34,542 nucleotides of DNA. Origin: Pedosphaera sp. (GTDB lineage Bacteria > Verrucomicrobiota > Verrucomicrobiia > Limisphaerales > SXQI01). A model generated the notes under the pieces. That model worked only from the letters and a program-made list of their open reading frames with translations, did no database searches and had not been told where the DNA came from. The position numbers were made by a program, and so were the translations under genes. Position 1 is the stretch's first letter; every line of letters starts with the position of its first letter. The stretch lies in the NCBI GenBank assembly GCA_025359965.1, contig JANYDC010000019.1, positions 1-34,542 on the forward strand. The letters run 5' to 3'. This document shows, one piece after another, positions 7,811-15,556 of this stretch.

Positions 7811-8288
7811 AAAAATAAAGCAACAATAAAAGTTTACGCAATGACTTATCGTTGTTTTCTGATCAAACTAGTGCTTGACAAGCAAACTGGATGAGCTCGT
7901 TGAAATTCCACGGAGTGCTGACCCGGATCAAGCGTCGTTCATCAGGCTAAACACCGAAGCAGGAAAACAAATGCAGTCAACGATTGCAACGCTTGGGACC
8001 GTTCTGCATCATCTCTAAACGGTGCTCTGACAAGTAGTAAACAGCTTGTGCGGCAGATCGACCATCCAAACGGTTTGCTTTTCGGGTCAACGGCAGGGCA
8101 GACACTGTGGTAAAATAAAGGATACCCAAGCAATGAATGACTATTATGATCAGGTCGCTGCTTCGATGATTAGATTGCAATCACTGTTCGTCGATAGGTT
8201 CCACGGTGGCGTTTATTCAGTTCGACGAATTAGTAGAGGGGAGTGAACTGATCGTCGTGGCCAAGGTGGAGCCGGCAGCAGTGTTGGT
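7811..8288. other. Intergenic stretch, no recognisable gene
   Basis: About 480 bases between the unknown minus-strand gene and the first hairpin repeat. Short open frames occur on both strands, but none has a ribosome binding site, domain or sustained coding character. The stretch may be decayed coding sequence. Confidence 0.4.
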
Positions 8289-8400
8289 GCTGCGACCCCG
8301 ATGGGGTCGATGCGATTTTGGGGAATGGTTCCCGGGGTGTCCTCCGTAGGAACGGGGTTTACCCCGGGCTAATGGCAGGGACCGCTCCTCGGTCTGGAAT
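8289..8400 (+). repeat. RAYT-associated hairpin repeat, divergent copy A
   Basis: Begins GCTGCGACCCCGATGGGGTC, which forms a tight hairpin, followed by a CCCGGGGTGTC block, a second hairpin (ACGGGGTTTACCCCG), the word GGCTAATGGC and a final GACCG...CGGTCTGG. It keeps the block order of copies B and D but differs in the middle. Hairpins in series are typical of REP sequences mobilised by RAYT proteins. Confidence 0.75.
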
Positions 8401-8460
8401 GGGGCGATCCAGATGGGATGGCTCAAACTGGTGAGCAAGGCTCGAGAGAGAGGAAGGGTT

Positions 8461-8561
8461 GCTGCGACCCCGATGGGGTCGATTTTTTGGAGGGATGGGT
8501 TTCCGGGGGTGTCGTTCCTCGCTTACCCCCGGCTAATGGCTTTGACCGCTACGCGGTCTGG
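8461..8561 (+). repeat. RAYT-associated hairpin repeat, copy B
   Basis: Has the same order as copy A: GACCCCGATGGGGTC hairpin, CGGGGGTGTCGTTCCTCGC, ACCCCCGGCTAATGGC, then the hairpin GACCGCTACGCGGTC and TGG. Its last ~61 bases are identical to those of copy D on the other side of the transposase gene, which suggests recent duplication or conversion. Confidence 0.85.
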
Positions 8562-8601
8562 GGGGCTGGAAGGAATTTGGGGATTGAGGGGATGGTTTTT
8601 C

Positions 8602-8693
8602 AAGCCGTAGGCTTAGCAGCAATTAGCCGGGGTGTGAGGAACGACACCCCCGGAATTCCGGCACCGAAAAAATTCCGCATCCTGTAGGGATGC
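8602..8693 (-). repeat. Inverted hairpin-repeat copy C and a REP hairpin just before the transposase gene
   Basis: AATTAGCCGGGGTGTGAGG and ACGACACCCCCGGAA (8621-8655) are the reverse complement, with small changes, of the central block of copies B and D. On the left is a hairpin AAGCC-GTA-GGCTT; on the right, GCATCC-TGTAG-GGATGC (8677-8693) ends 14 bases before the transposase ATG. Opposed copies this close resemble the BIME arrangement of REP elements. Confidence 0.7.
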
Positions 8694-8707
8694 CAGCGAT
8701 TGGCTTT

Positions 8708-9154
8708 ATGTCAGCGACGTATCTGAGTCTTCATTATCATGTGGTGTTTGGGACGAAGAACCGGGGGGGGTTGATCGTGCCGGAATGGCGGTGGCGGCTT
8801 CACGAGTATCTAGGAGGGACGGTTCGGGGGATGGGCGGGTTCACGGAGGGAGTAGGTGGGGTGGCCGATCATGTGCATTTGTTGTTCGGACTCAGGGCGA
8901 CGCATTGTATTGCGGATGTAGTGAGGGATTTAAAGAAGGGGTCATCGGCTTGGATGCATGCGGAGGTTGGGGTGAGGGGTTTTGCGTGGCAGGATGGGTA
9001 TGCGGCGTTTTCGGTGAGTGCGACATCGCGGGAAGCCGTTCGTAGTTATATTGCGAACCAGGAGGAGCATCATCGGGTGAAGTCGTTTCGGGAGGAATGG
9101 ATCGAGATGTTGGAACGGGCCGAGATTGAATATGATGAGAGGTTTTTGGATTGA
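8708..9154 (+). CDS. REP-associated tyrosine transposase (RAYT; IS200-like Y1 family)
   Basis: A 148-residue single-strand DNA transposase. The N-terminus YLSLHYHVVFGTKNR, the HUH metal-binding motif in ADHVHLLF and a candidate catalytic tyrosine in RSYIANQEEHH place it in the Y1/TnpA_REP family, which cleaves and rejoins DNA next to small hairpins. An earlier ATG at 8690 lies inside a REP hairpin, and the family's usual start corresponds to the ATG at 8708, so I use that. It is flanked by hairpin-repeat copies upstream (A, B, inverted C) and downstream (D), the arrangement expected of a domesticated RAYT and its cognate REPs. Codon use is unusually rich in GGG and GTG compared with neighbouring housekeeping genes, consistent with acquisition. 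The protein looks complete. Confidence 0.88.
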   Translation: MSATYLSLHYHVVFGTKNRGGLIVPEWRWRLHEYLGGTVRGMGGFTEGVGGVADHVHLLFGLRATHCIADVVRDLKKGSSAWMHAEVGVRGFAWQDGYAAFSVSATSREAVRSYIANQEEHHRVKSFREEWIEMLERAEIEYDERFLD

Positions 9155-9198
9155 GGAGGGATCATTGTTGGGTCGGGGGGATGAGTGGGCATGAGGTG

Positions 9199-9300
9199 GC
9201 TGCGACCCCGATGGGGTCGATTGGCTTTTAGGGACCGGGTTCCGGGGGTGTCGTTCCTCGCTTACCCCCGGCTAATGGCTTTGACCGCTACGCGGTCTGG
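9199..9300 (+). repeat. RAYT-associated hairpin repeat, copy D
   Basis: Direct repeat of copy B: GCTGCGACCCCGATGGGGTC, a short variable segment, then about 61 bases identical to copy B ending in GACCGCTACGCGGTC-TGG. B and D bracket the transposase gene in the same orientation. D sits 40 bases before the stop of the convergent protease gene. Confidence 0.85.
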
Positions 9301-9339
9301 AACTGGGTGACCTAGAGACGCGTGCCTTCGGTGCTGCTG

Positions 9340-10143
9340 TTAGTGTTTTAGAAGATCGATGGTTTGGGCGATGATGGCGGGTTGGATGGCAATGGCGAGG
9401 CCTAGAGGGGTGTGAATGGTGCGGTCTTCGAAGTCGGAGGTGGTGTGGTCGGTCTGTCGGTGCATGCCTACGACTATTCCGGCAAGGTGCGGGGTGCCGT
9501 TGATGATGGTGAAGAGGGGGCCGCCGCTGTCGCCGCCGAAGCTTTTGATATCGATGAGCATGGTGGGCATGGAAGCCACCGGCGACAAGGGGTAGGAGGC
9601 GACAGAGCCGCGTCGGAGAACGGGCCAACCGGCCGCGTTGGCCTCGAGTTGAGCGGGGTAGCCCGGGAGCCAGACTTCTTGTCCGACCTTGATCTCGCTT
9701 TCGCCGGAGGAGGAGGCTTGCAGAATGTGGTCGAACGGGGTGGCCTTAAATTCGATTTCTGTGGGGAGCTCAACTCGAATGACGGCGACGTCTTCGGTGG
9801 CATGTTTTTTCCAGAGCGGTTGATCGTCTTTGCGGACGATGATGGCGAACTCTCGCCGCGCCGCAACAGCCCCGGATTTTTTCTCGCGCAGGATCAATTT
9901 GCATTCGGGGATGGTGGATTCCTCAAAGACGTGGGCGGCGGTGACGAGAAGCAGTTCCTTGTCTCGGCGAACGAAGAAGCCGGTGCCGGAGTGTCCGTCG
10001 TGGGTGATGCGGCAAGTGGCTTGGAGCATTTCGACCATGGGTTCGCCTGCGCGAAGGGAGGAAGATAAGGCAATGGCGAGGATGATTAGCAAGGGAACGA
10101 GCGAAAGGCGCAACGGTAACTTCATTTGGTGGAGGTTAGACAC
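9340..10143 (-). CDS. Secreted trypsin-like serine protease
   Basis: A 267-residue S1-fold protease with an N-terminal signal peptide or anchor (hydrophobic LSLVPLLIILAIALSSS). Counting from the GTG start, the catalytic triad is visible as H71 in VTAAHVFE, D118 in ATEDVAVI and S206 in FGGDSGGPLF. No PDZ domain follows, unlike DegP/HtrA, so it is a single-domain enzyme, probably periplasmic or extracellular. An ATG at 10125 is an alternative start; the GTG at 10143 has an AAGG a few bases upstream. The 5' neighbour is the second palindromic repeat and the 3' neighbour is hairpin-repeat copy D, so it is isolated between repeats. Substrate is not deducible. Confidence 0.85.
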   Translation of the reverse strand: MSNLHQMKLPLRLSLVPLLIILAIALSSSLRAGEPMVEMLQATCRITHDGHSGTGFFVRRDKELLLVTAAHVFEESTIPECKLILREKKSGAVAARREFAIIVRKDDQPLWKKHATEDVAVIRVELPTEIEFKATPFDHILQASSSGESEIKVGQEVWLPGYPAQLEANAAGWPVLRRGSVASYPLSPVASMPTMLIDIKSFGGDSGGPLFTIINGTPHLAGIVVGMHRQTDHTTSDFEDRTIHTPLGLAIAIQPAIIAQTIDLLKH

Positions 10144-10381
10144 CAGCCTTCATCTTTTCGACTGAGAAAAATATAAATAGCTCGGGGATGGGCGCATTTT
10201 TTTTGACGGTTCCAAGATGGCCGCAATCCGTCGCAAGGATCAAAGGGATTGATCTGCCGTCCCTGACGGGACTGGTTTTGGCGGGGTGTGAGACAAAATT
10301 CTTAAATTCCCAGAAAACACTCAGATTTTTGAGGCGAAGACATATGCAAAGCGAAAGAGGGCGCTGTGGCTCCTTCATCCG

Positions 10382-10599
10382 GGAATCCCAATGGGATTCC
10401 GTCCTCCAGCCCAATGTTGCGAGATACGAGCTACATTGGGTGCCGATGGATGTTGCATCCACAACCACAACGTGGTTGCGTCGGTCCTGATAGGCACAAC
10501 CGCGTTGCGGTTGTCTGGCTTGGGGGGCAAGGTGACCCAAGGTTGCCTCGTCGGACTCGGCAACCATTGGGCTGGAGGACGAAATCCCTTCGGGATTTT
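10382..10599. repeat. Inverted pair of a second palindromic repeat family
   Basis: Two arms face each other. GTCCTCCAGCCCAATG at 10401-10416 is matched exactly in reverse at 10565-10580, and each arm is capped by its own small palindrome (GGAATCCCAATGGGATTCC at 10382-10400; GAAATCCCTTCGGGATTT at 10581). The centre has two more hairpins, CAACCACAACGTGGTTG and CAACCGCGTTGCGGTTG. Apparent open frames here are by-products of the palindromes. It shares no sequence with the RAYT-adjacent repeats. The flanks at 10144-10381 and 10600-10730 contain no gene. Confidence 0.75.
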
Positions 10600-10730
10600 A
10601 AGACGACGATAGAACGAAGAAATCGAACAACGAATTTTGTCTCCGCCCCCCCCCGATGTTTATACAAGCACCGGTGGCCCATTCCGTGAAGTCGGTGTTT
10701 TCCATGGTTACGTCCATCCTCCCAACTCGG

Positions 10731-11696
10731 CTACGGTTTTTGGGCCCACACGAACTGGTTGGAAGTTTGCAGGCCCAGTTTGACCCGGAGGGTGTCGAAA
10801 GCGATGAAGCTGCCAGAGACGAACAGGTTCTTGTAACGGAGAAATTCCCAGAATGAATCGCCAGCGCCCATGCTGTTCAATCCCAGCTTGTTGCGCAGGC
10901 TGATGATCCAGAAACCCATGCTTGGGATGTAACCTTTGCTGTAGATGCGGAGACCTGCGTCTTCGACGATTTTGACTAGAGACGGCTGGGTAAACAAATG
11001 GAAGTGGCGGGGAATATGGTATCCGCCCCAGTGTTGTTTTTTGAAAAGCTGGTAGTCGAGACCGCCGCGATTGGGGGTGTCGATGATCATGAGGCCACCG
11101 GGGGCGAGTTTGCGGGCGAGGTTGGCGATGGCCAGTTTGGGATCGCGCAAGTGTTCGACCAATTGGCGCATGACGATTAGATCGTGGCCGTTGTCCTTCA
11201 GCCGGCTGACGTCGGTTTCAACATTTCCGGTGATCAGGCGTATGTCGGCCTTTTTGGCGTCTTCGACGATGCTGTCGTTGAATTGCAGATCGAAGGCGAT
11301 GGCTTCCACGCCGCCGCCAAAGGCGTCTTTGAACTGGGCAAGGCGGCTGACTTCACCAGAACCGACGTCGACGATGGACTTAATGTTGAACTGGCGAAGG
11401 GAATTGCGGAGTTTGTGGGCGTCGGAGGCCAGCTTCTTTTCGTAAAACCAGCCGTCCAGCCAGAGCGGTGACTTTTTGTTCACCGTGTAATAGGTGGTGG
11501 GATAAATGGAGGCGATCTCCTCGTAGGGAGGAAGGGGGTGGACGTAATGATGGCCGCATGAAGCGCAGGCCACCACGTCGAAAAAGCCGGGCTTGCAGTG
11601 GTACTCAACGTCCTCTGAACGGACAATCAGCCGCCAGTTTTTGTCCTGACAAATGAGGCAGGAGCCGTCTTTGCCTTCGGTTGCACTAGTACTCAT
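10731..11696 (-). CDS. Class I SAM-dependent methyltransferase with N-terminal zinc-ribbon-like motif
   Basis: A 321-residue protein. Two Cys pairs near the N-terminus (C13-x2-C16 and C44-x2-C47, in SCLIC and CASCGHHY) suggest a zinc site, as in many sugar- or natural-product-type methyltransferases. The Rossmann part has motif I as IVDVGSGEV (108-115), an acidic strand end in AIAFDLQ, and LIVMRQLVEHLRDP followed by KLAPGGLMIIDTPN, the usual methyltransferase core. The last ~80 residues (from HIPRHFHLF onward) resemble Methyltransf_23 proteins. Its ATG overlaps the stop of the desaturase gene by ATGA (11693-11696), so the two are translated together and may modify the same lipid or glycolipid. 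The substrate is inferred only from this coupling. Confidence 0.88.
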   Translation of the reverse strand: MSTSATEGKDGSCLICQDKNWRLIVRSEDVEYHCKPGFFDVVACASCGHHYVHPLPPYEEIASIYPTTYYTVNKKSPLWLDGWFYEKKLASDAHKLRNSLRQFNIKSIVDVGSGEVSRLAQFKDAFGGGVEAIAFDLQFNDSIVEDAKKADIRLITGNVETDVSRLKDNGHDLIVMRQLVEHLRDPKLAIANLARKLAPGGLMIIDTPNRGGLDYQLFKKQHWGGYHIPRHFHLFTQPSLVKIVEDAGLRIYSKGYIPSMGFWIISLRNKLGLNSMGAGDSFWEFLRYKNLFVSGSFIAFDTLRVKLGLQTSNQFVWAQKP

Positions 11697-12661
11697 TTCG
11701 CGGCCCAGATCATCTTGGTAAGAATGCCGACGTAGGATCCCTGCACGCGGCGGTAGTACTTGACGTCCTTTTCCTCAAGCAAATTAGCGAGTTGGGGAAG
11801 GTTGTAGAAAGGAACGGTCAGATAGGTATGGTGGGCTTGATGGTAAGCAAAACCGAAGGGAGCGAAGAAGAAGCGCTCGAAGGCGTTGGTATCAATGTCG
11901 ATGGTACACTGCGGGGCGTCCTTAAAGCTTTCCCAAGTCTGGTTGGAGAAAATGTACTGATAGCCGTGTTCGAGGAAGGTTCTGGCGCGATCCAAGGAAA
12001 GGGCAATCAAGGTAACAGGGGCGGCCCAGAGTGCGAAATACATCCACCATTGGAGGACGAAGGTGAAGAAGGCCATTAACGCGAGCTGGCAGACGATGAT
12101 CGGGGCCATCTGAGCGAAAAGGCCTTGTACATTCTTGGTGCTGACCTCCTGTTCATTGACACGCTTTGCACCGAACAGTTTGCGTTTAATCTTTTCCCAG
12201 ACATCCCACACCACTCCGAATACGAGCAGGCTCAATCGGCGCACGCCGGGTTTGGTTTCAAGCAGGGGGCGGTAAATGTACGAATCGATATCCTGTTCGA
12301 TGCTCTGGGGGTTTTTGTGATGTTCAAGGTGAGTCTTGCGGTAATTGAAAAAGGAAATGCCCATTAGTGCGGAGTGAAACACGCCGACCGCGTCGTTCAA
12401 GGAAGCCGGGAAAAAGAGGCTTTTGTGGGTGGCTTCATGGGTGGACATGACCAGGCGGTACTGCATCAGGCCGATGAAAAAGAAGCTGGCGACGTAAACC
12501 GGCAAAGAGGGATATCGGTACAGCACCCAGAAATTCAGGGCGAGCAAGGCGTAGGTGGCCAGAATGTGCGCGGCGGCATGCCCGTTGCGCTGATCTTTGC
12601 GCAACTCGGCAACCTGCTGACGTAATTCAACGTCGGTTTTCAGAGCAGTCATAACTGACAT
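11693..12661 (-). CDS. Membrane fatty-acid desaturase
   Basis: Di-iron membrane enzyme that introduces a double bond (or hydroxyl) into an acyl chain. From the ATG at 12661 the protein has 322 residues; the frame stays open to 12880 but that extra part is not desaturase-like, and GGGGTAACC sits before the chosen ATG. The three histidine boxes are HEATH (H75, H79), HLEHH (H111, H114, H115) and HQAHH (H274, H277, H278). Hydrophobic segments near 31-72, 95-106, 140-152 and 186-226 fit the usual four-helix layout. An electron donor (ferredoxin or cytochrome b5) is not encoded nearby. First gene of a two-gene unit with the methyltransferase. The acyl substrate (phospholipid, acyl-CoA or an unusual lipid) is unknown. 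Confidence 0.9.
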   Translation of the reverse strand: MSVMTALKTDVELRQQVAELRKDQRNGHAAAHILATYALLALNFWVLYRYPSLPVYVASFFFIGLMQYRLVMSTHEATHKSLFFPASLNDAVGVFHSALMGISFFNYRKTHLEHHKNPQSIEQDIDSYIYRPLLETKPGVRRLSLLVFGVVWDVWEKIKRKLFGAKRVNEQEVSTKNVQGLFAQMAPIIVCQLALMAFFTFVLQWWMYFALWAAPVTLIALSLDRARTFLEHGYQYIFSNQTWESFKDAPQCTIDIDTNAFERFFFAPFGFAYHQAHHTYLTVPFYNLPQLANLLEEKDVKYYRRVQGSYVGILTKMIWAAK

Positions 12662-13296
12662 GGTTACCCCTATTATCGGGTGATTCAGAGGGAACTGTAA
12701 CACGTTGGGAGATAGCGTGCCAGATGGAATCCGGTGACGAATTTTGACGTCGGCAGAGCAGGATATGTTGTGGCTTACCGTTGAGGTGCGCATGGAGCTG
12801 TGAATATTTATTAACAAGTTTGAAACTTTCCGCAAATAAAGCGTGTCTCTATAGGCAGAGTGAGACAGGAGTGCAACCACACGCCGTCACTGAGATTATG
12901 GAAATGTTATTATTTATTCACATGTTACCTTGGTTTGGATTTTGCGGGCTCGCCGTCTTTGTCGCGGCAACGGTTTTGGTGCGTTTAAACAGCTGAAAGC
13001 CATGGATAATGGGGTTTTATGCGTTATGGTTTTGGTAATGTATAATATTGAGTTTGAGAAATTGAGTTGTCAGATTGTTGGTGTTCGTTTTGGTTGCGGC
13101 ATTCAGAACTGTTCGATGCTTAGTAACTAAAAGTCCAGTCAAAGTCGGTGTAGGAAAAGCAAGATAGGTGTCCGGTTCGCTTCCCCTTTCATGTATCCCA
13201 AGGGACAAGTGCGTCCATGAATCGTGAAAGTTGGGGCTGGAGGGGTTGACGCGCGAGCTACCCCGTGATGATGATTGGAGGATGATTCCATCCGCA
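12662..13296. other. Long intergenic region with one candidate short ORF
   Basis: About 630 AT-richer bases between divergent genes, carrying the desaturase promoter on one side and the oxidoreductase promoter on the other. One short frame stands out: ATG 12898 to stop 12996 would give 32 residues with a single hydrophobic segment (WFGFCGLAVFVAATVLV) and a positive end, like a small membrane protein. Its ribosome binding site is poor, so it is only a candidate. Nothing else was recognised. Confidence 0.3.
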
Positions 13297-14262
13297 ATGA
13301 CCGCGATTCGGGTACACGAGTTTGGAGGGCCGGAAGTTCTTCAACCCGAGCAAATCCCTGTGCCTGATATTAAGCCGGGGACTTTGCTGGTGAAGATCCA
13401 AGCGGTTGGCATCAATCCGGTGGAGACTTATCTCAGATCAGGCTCCAATCCCTCGCTGCCCCGCCCTTATACTCCAGGATCCGACGCTGCAGGAAGTGTG
13501 GTCGCAGTCGGCCAAGGTGTTGGGCAGGAATGGGTGGGCAGAAAAATTTACACGAGTGGCACGCTGAGTGGCGCGTATGCGGAGTTTGCTTTGGCGGGTC
13601 TGGATCAGGTCCACGAGTTGCCTGCCGGCTTCGAGATGGCGATGGGCGCGGCGGTGTATGTTCCTTACTTTACAGCCTACAGGGCCTTGTTTCAGAGGGC
13701 GCGCACCAAACCTGGTGAGGCTGTGTTGATTCACGGAGGATCGGGAGGGGTCGGGATTGCGGCGATCCAACTGGCGCGATGGGGTGGGCTGCGCGTGGTG
13801 GCGACTGCGGGAACTGAGGCAGGGCGGGCCTTGGTGATGAAAGAAGGCGCGGACCTCGCGCTGGACCATCACGCCGGAGATATTGAGGAACGCCTGTTGG
13901 AGTTCACGAAGGGGCGCGGGGTGGATGTGATTTTGGAAATGCTTTCGAACGTAAATCTCGGACGAGACTTAAAGTGGCTGGCGCCACGCGGCCGGGTGGT
14001 GGTGATTGGCTCGCGCGGCACGGTTGAGATTAATCCACGCGACGCGATGATGCGTGAGGCGGATGTTTTGGGCCTGTTTTTGTTTAACACGACGCCTGCC
14101 GAACGAGGGAAGATAGCGCGAGGATTGCTGGCGGGTTTTGAAAGCGGGAAGTTCCGGCCTGTAATCGGCAAACGGTTTCCTCTTTCGGCGGCGGCAGAGG
14201 CACATGCGGCCATTATGAGTCCGGGAGCGTTGGGGAAGATTGTGTTGGATCTCGGCAGCTAG
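13297..14262 (+). CDS. NAD(P)H:quinone oxidoreductase, zeta-crystallin type
   Basis: Medium-chain dehydrogenase/reductase of the zinc-free quinone oxidoreductase group, 321 residues from ATG 13297, where MTAIRVHEFGGPEVL matches the typical family start. A GGAGG lies 15 bases before this ATG and abuts another ATG at 13282, which would add five residues. The catalytic half begins with GINPVETYLRSG and PYTPGSDAAG. The nucleotide-binding fold shows LIHGGSGGVGIAAIQLA, the AXXGXXG-type motif of NADPH-binding members, and no zinc-binding Cys/His set is present. It likely transfers hydride from NADPH to quinones or activated enones. Its stop overlaps the stop of the convergent ligase gene by the palindrome CTAG, so there is no terminator between them. 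Confidence 0.9.
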   Translation: MTAIRVHEFGGPEVLQPEQIPVPDIKPGTLLVKIQAVGINPVETYLRSGSNPSLPRPYTPGSDAAGSVVAVGQGVGQEWVGRKIYTSGTLSGAYAEFALAGLDQVHELPAGFEMAMGAAVYVPYFTAYRALFQRARTKPGEAVLIHGGSGGVGIAAIQLARWGGLRVVATAGTEAGRALVMKEGADLALDHHAGDIEERLLEFTKGRGVDVILEMLSNVNLGRDLKWLAPRGRVVVIGSRGTVEINPRDAMMREADVLGLFLFNTTPAERGKIARGLLAGFESGKFRPVIGKRFPLSAAAEAHAAIMSPGALGKIVLDLGS

Positions 14263-15551
14263 GACTTCTCCACCCACCGCTTCGCTTTCATTTCGAAGCG
14301 CGGAAGCGAGCCCGGGGCAGTGGTTTTAACTGGGACTTTCAAGGCAAGCAGGGTCTGCAATTTGGCTTCGATGTTTGCGCATAGTCTGGCGGCACTCACT
14401 GCTTCTCCTTGAATTTCGACCTCGATTTGCAATTGGACCATGGGTGAACGGCGGTCCACCTCTACGCGGTATTCACTTACGGAAGGTTCCGAGCGCAGGA
14501 TGGCATCGACGGAGGATGGAAAAATGTTTACCCCGCGCACCACGACCATGTCGTCCACCCGTCCGAGAATTCCGCCCTCCAGCAGTTTTTCAACCCGACC
14601 GCAGGCGCATCTTGCTTCGGGCGCTGGCTTCATCCGCACCAGATCGCCCGTGCGATAACGCAGCAATGGCATGGCTCTGCGGGTCAGCGTCGTAAGGATG
14701 AGTTCGCCCACCGCGCCATCTTCGACGGGTTGGCCGGTGGCGGGATCCATCACTTCGGCGAGGTAGGCGCTTTCAATGATGTGCAAGTGACCGGGATGAG
14801 AGGGGCACTCGTAGGTTACCGGGCCAACCTCGGTCATGCCGTGATGATCAAAAATACGGGCTTTGGGCCAGGCTTGGCGAAGCATCACGCGGATATGAGG
14901 CAGGCTGCCGCCGGGTTCGCCCGCGACAATGATGCGCCGGATGGAATTGGCACCGGTATCCAGATTCTCCCGAGCAGCTACCTCCGCGAGATGAAGCGCA
15001 TAGGTGGGCGTACAGCACAACACCGTGGCCCGTTGATCCAGAAGGAGATGTAACCGGGCGAGTGTGGTTAATCCTCCGCCGGGCAGGCAGAGGCATCCAC
15101 GGCGGGCTGCAGCCTCGAAAGCCGTCCAAAAACCGAGGAACGGGCCAAATGAGAAGGCGAAAAGGATGCGGTCGCCGGGACCCACTTCTGCCGCCGCATA
15201 AACCTCCTCCCAACAATCCAAAAGTGCGGACCAATCGTCCGGACTATCCATCCAGCACAAGGGCTTGCCATGGGTGCCGCTGGTCTGGTGGAAGCGGGTG
15301 CAGGCTTCCACGGGAATGCTCAGGTTGGTGCCGTAGGGCGGATGCTCTCCCTGATCCCGGCTGATCTCACTCTTGGTGGTGAAAGGCACATGGGCTGTGA
15401 ACCATTCGAGGCTGACCGGATTGGGTGGATTCAGACTCCCATGGCGGAGAGTCTGAAAAGGGTTGGAGACGAGGGAATCCAAGAGCGCACCCAGCTTGTA
15501 TTGCTGTGCCTCCCGAAGTTCAGCTCGGGAAGAATAATGCGCTAATGGCAT
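14259..15551 (-). CDS. PaaK-like (phenylacetate-CoA ligase family) adenylating enzyme
   Basis: A 430-residue AMP-forming enzyme of the phenylacetate-CoA ligase/coenzyme F390 synthetase branch. The phosphate-binding loop appears as FHQTSGTHGKPL (about 87-98), followed by DDWSALLDCW. Later come IIVAGEPGG, DHHGMTEVG (adenine-side motif), RYRTGDLV and GRVDDMVVVRGVNIFPSSVD, the last leading into the C-terminal AMP-binding_C2 domain. Such enzymes activate aryl or other carboxylic acids as acyl-adenylates and usually pass them to CoA. It is the last gene of the exporter operon, five bases after the EamA-like gene; no other phenylacetate genes are present. It therefore may prepare or modify the exported compound, which is inference. 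Confidence 0.87.
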   Translation of the reverse strand: MPLAHYSSRAELREAQQYKLGALLDSLVSNPFQTLRHGSLNPPNPVSLEWFTAHVPFTTKSEISRDQGEHPPYGTNLSIPVEACTRFHQTSGTHGKPLCWMDSPDDWSALLDCWEEVYAAAEVGPGDRILFAFSFGPFLGFWTAFEAAARRGCLCLPGGGLTTLARLHLLLDQRATVLCCTPTYALHLAEVAARENLDTGANSIRRIIVAGEPGGSLPHIRVMLRQAWPKARIFDHHGMTEVGPVTYECPSHPGHLHIIESAYLAEVMDPATGQPVEDGAVGELILTTLTRRAMPLLRYRTGDLVRMKPAPEARCACGRVEKLLEGGILGRVDDMVVVRGVNIFPSSVDAILRSEPSVSEYRVEVDRRSPMVQLQIEVEIQGEAVSAARLCANIEAKLQTLLALKVPVKTTAPGSLPRFEMKAKRWVEKS

Positions 15552-15556
15552 CGCTT

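Noticed and set aside
8217..8438. Minus-strand frame of 73 codons across repeat copy A
   Set aside because: Its sequence is the translated hairpin repeat, a common false gene.
9412..10068. Plus-strand frame of 218 codons
   Set aside because: Exactly opposite the trypsin-like protease, which has signal peptide and full catalytic triad.
10136..10567. Several overlapping frames of 60-143 codons on both strands
   Set aside because: They arise from the palindromic repeat pair; none has a start signal or domain.
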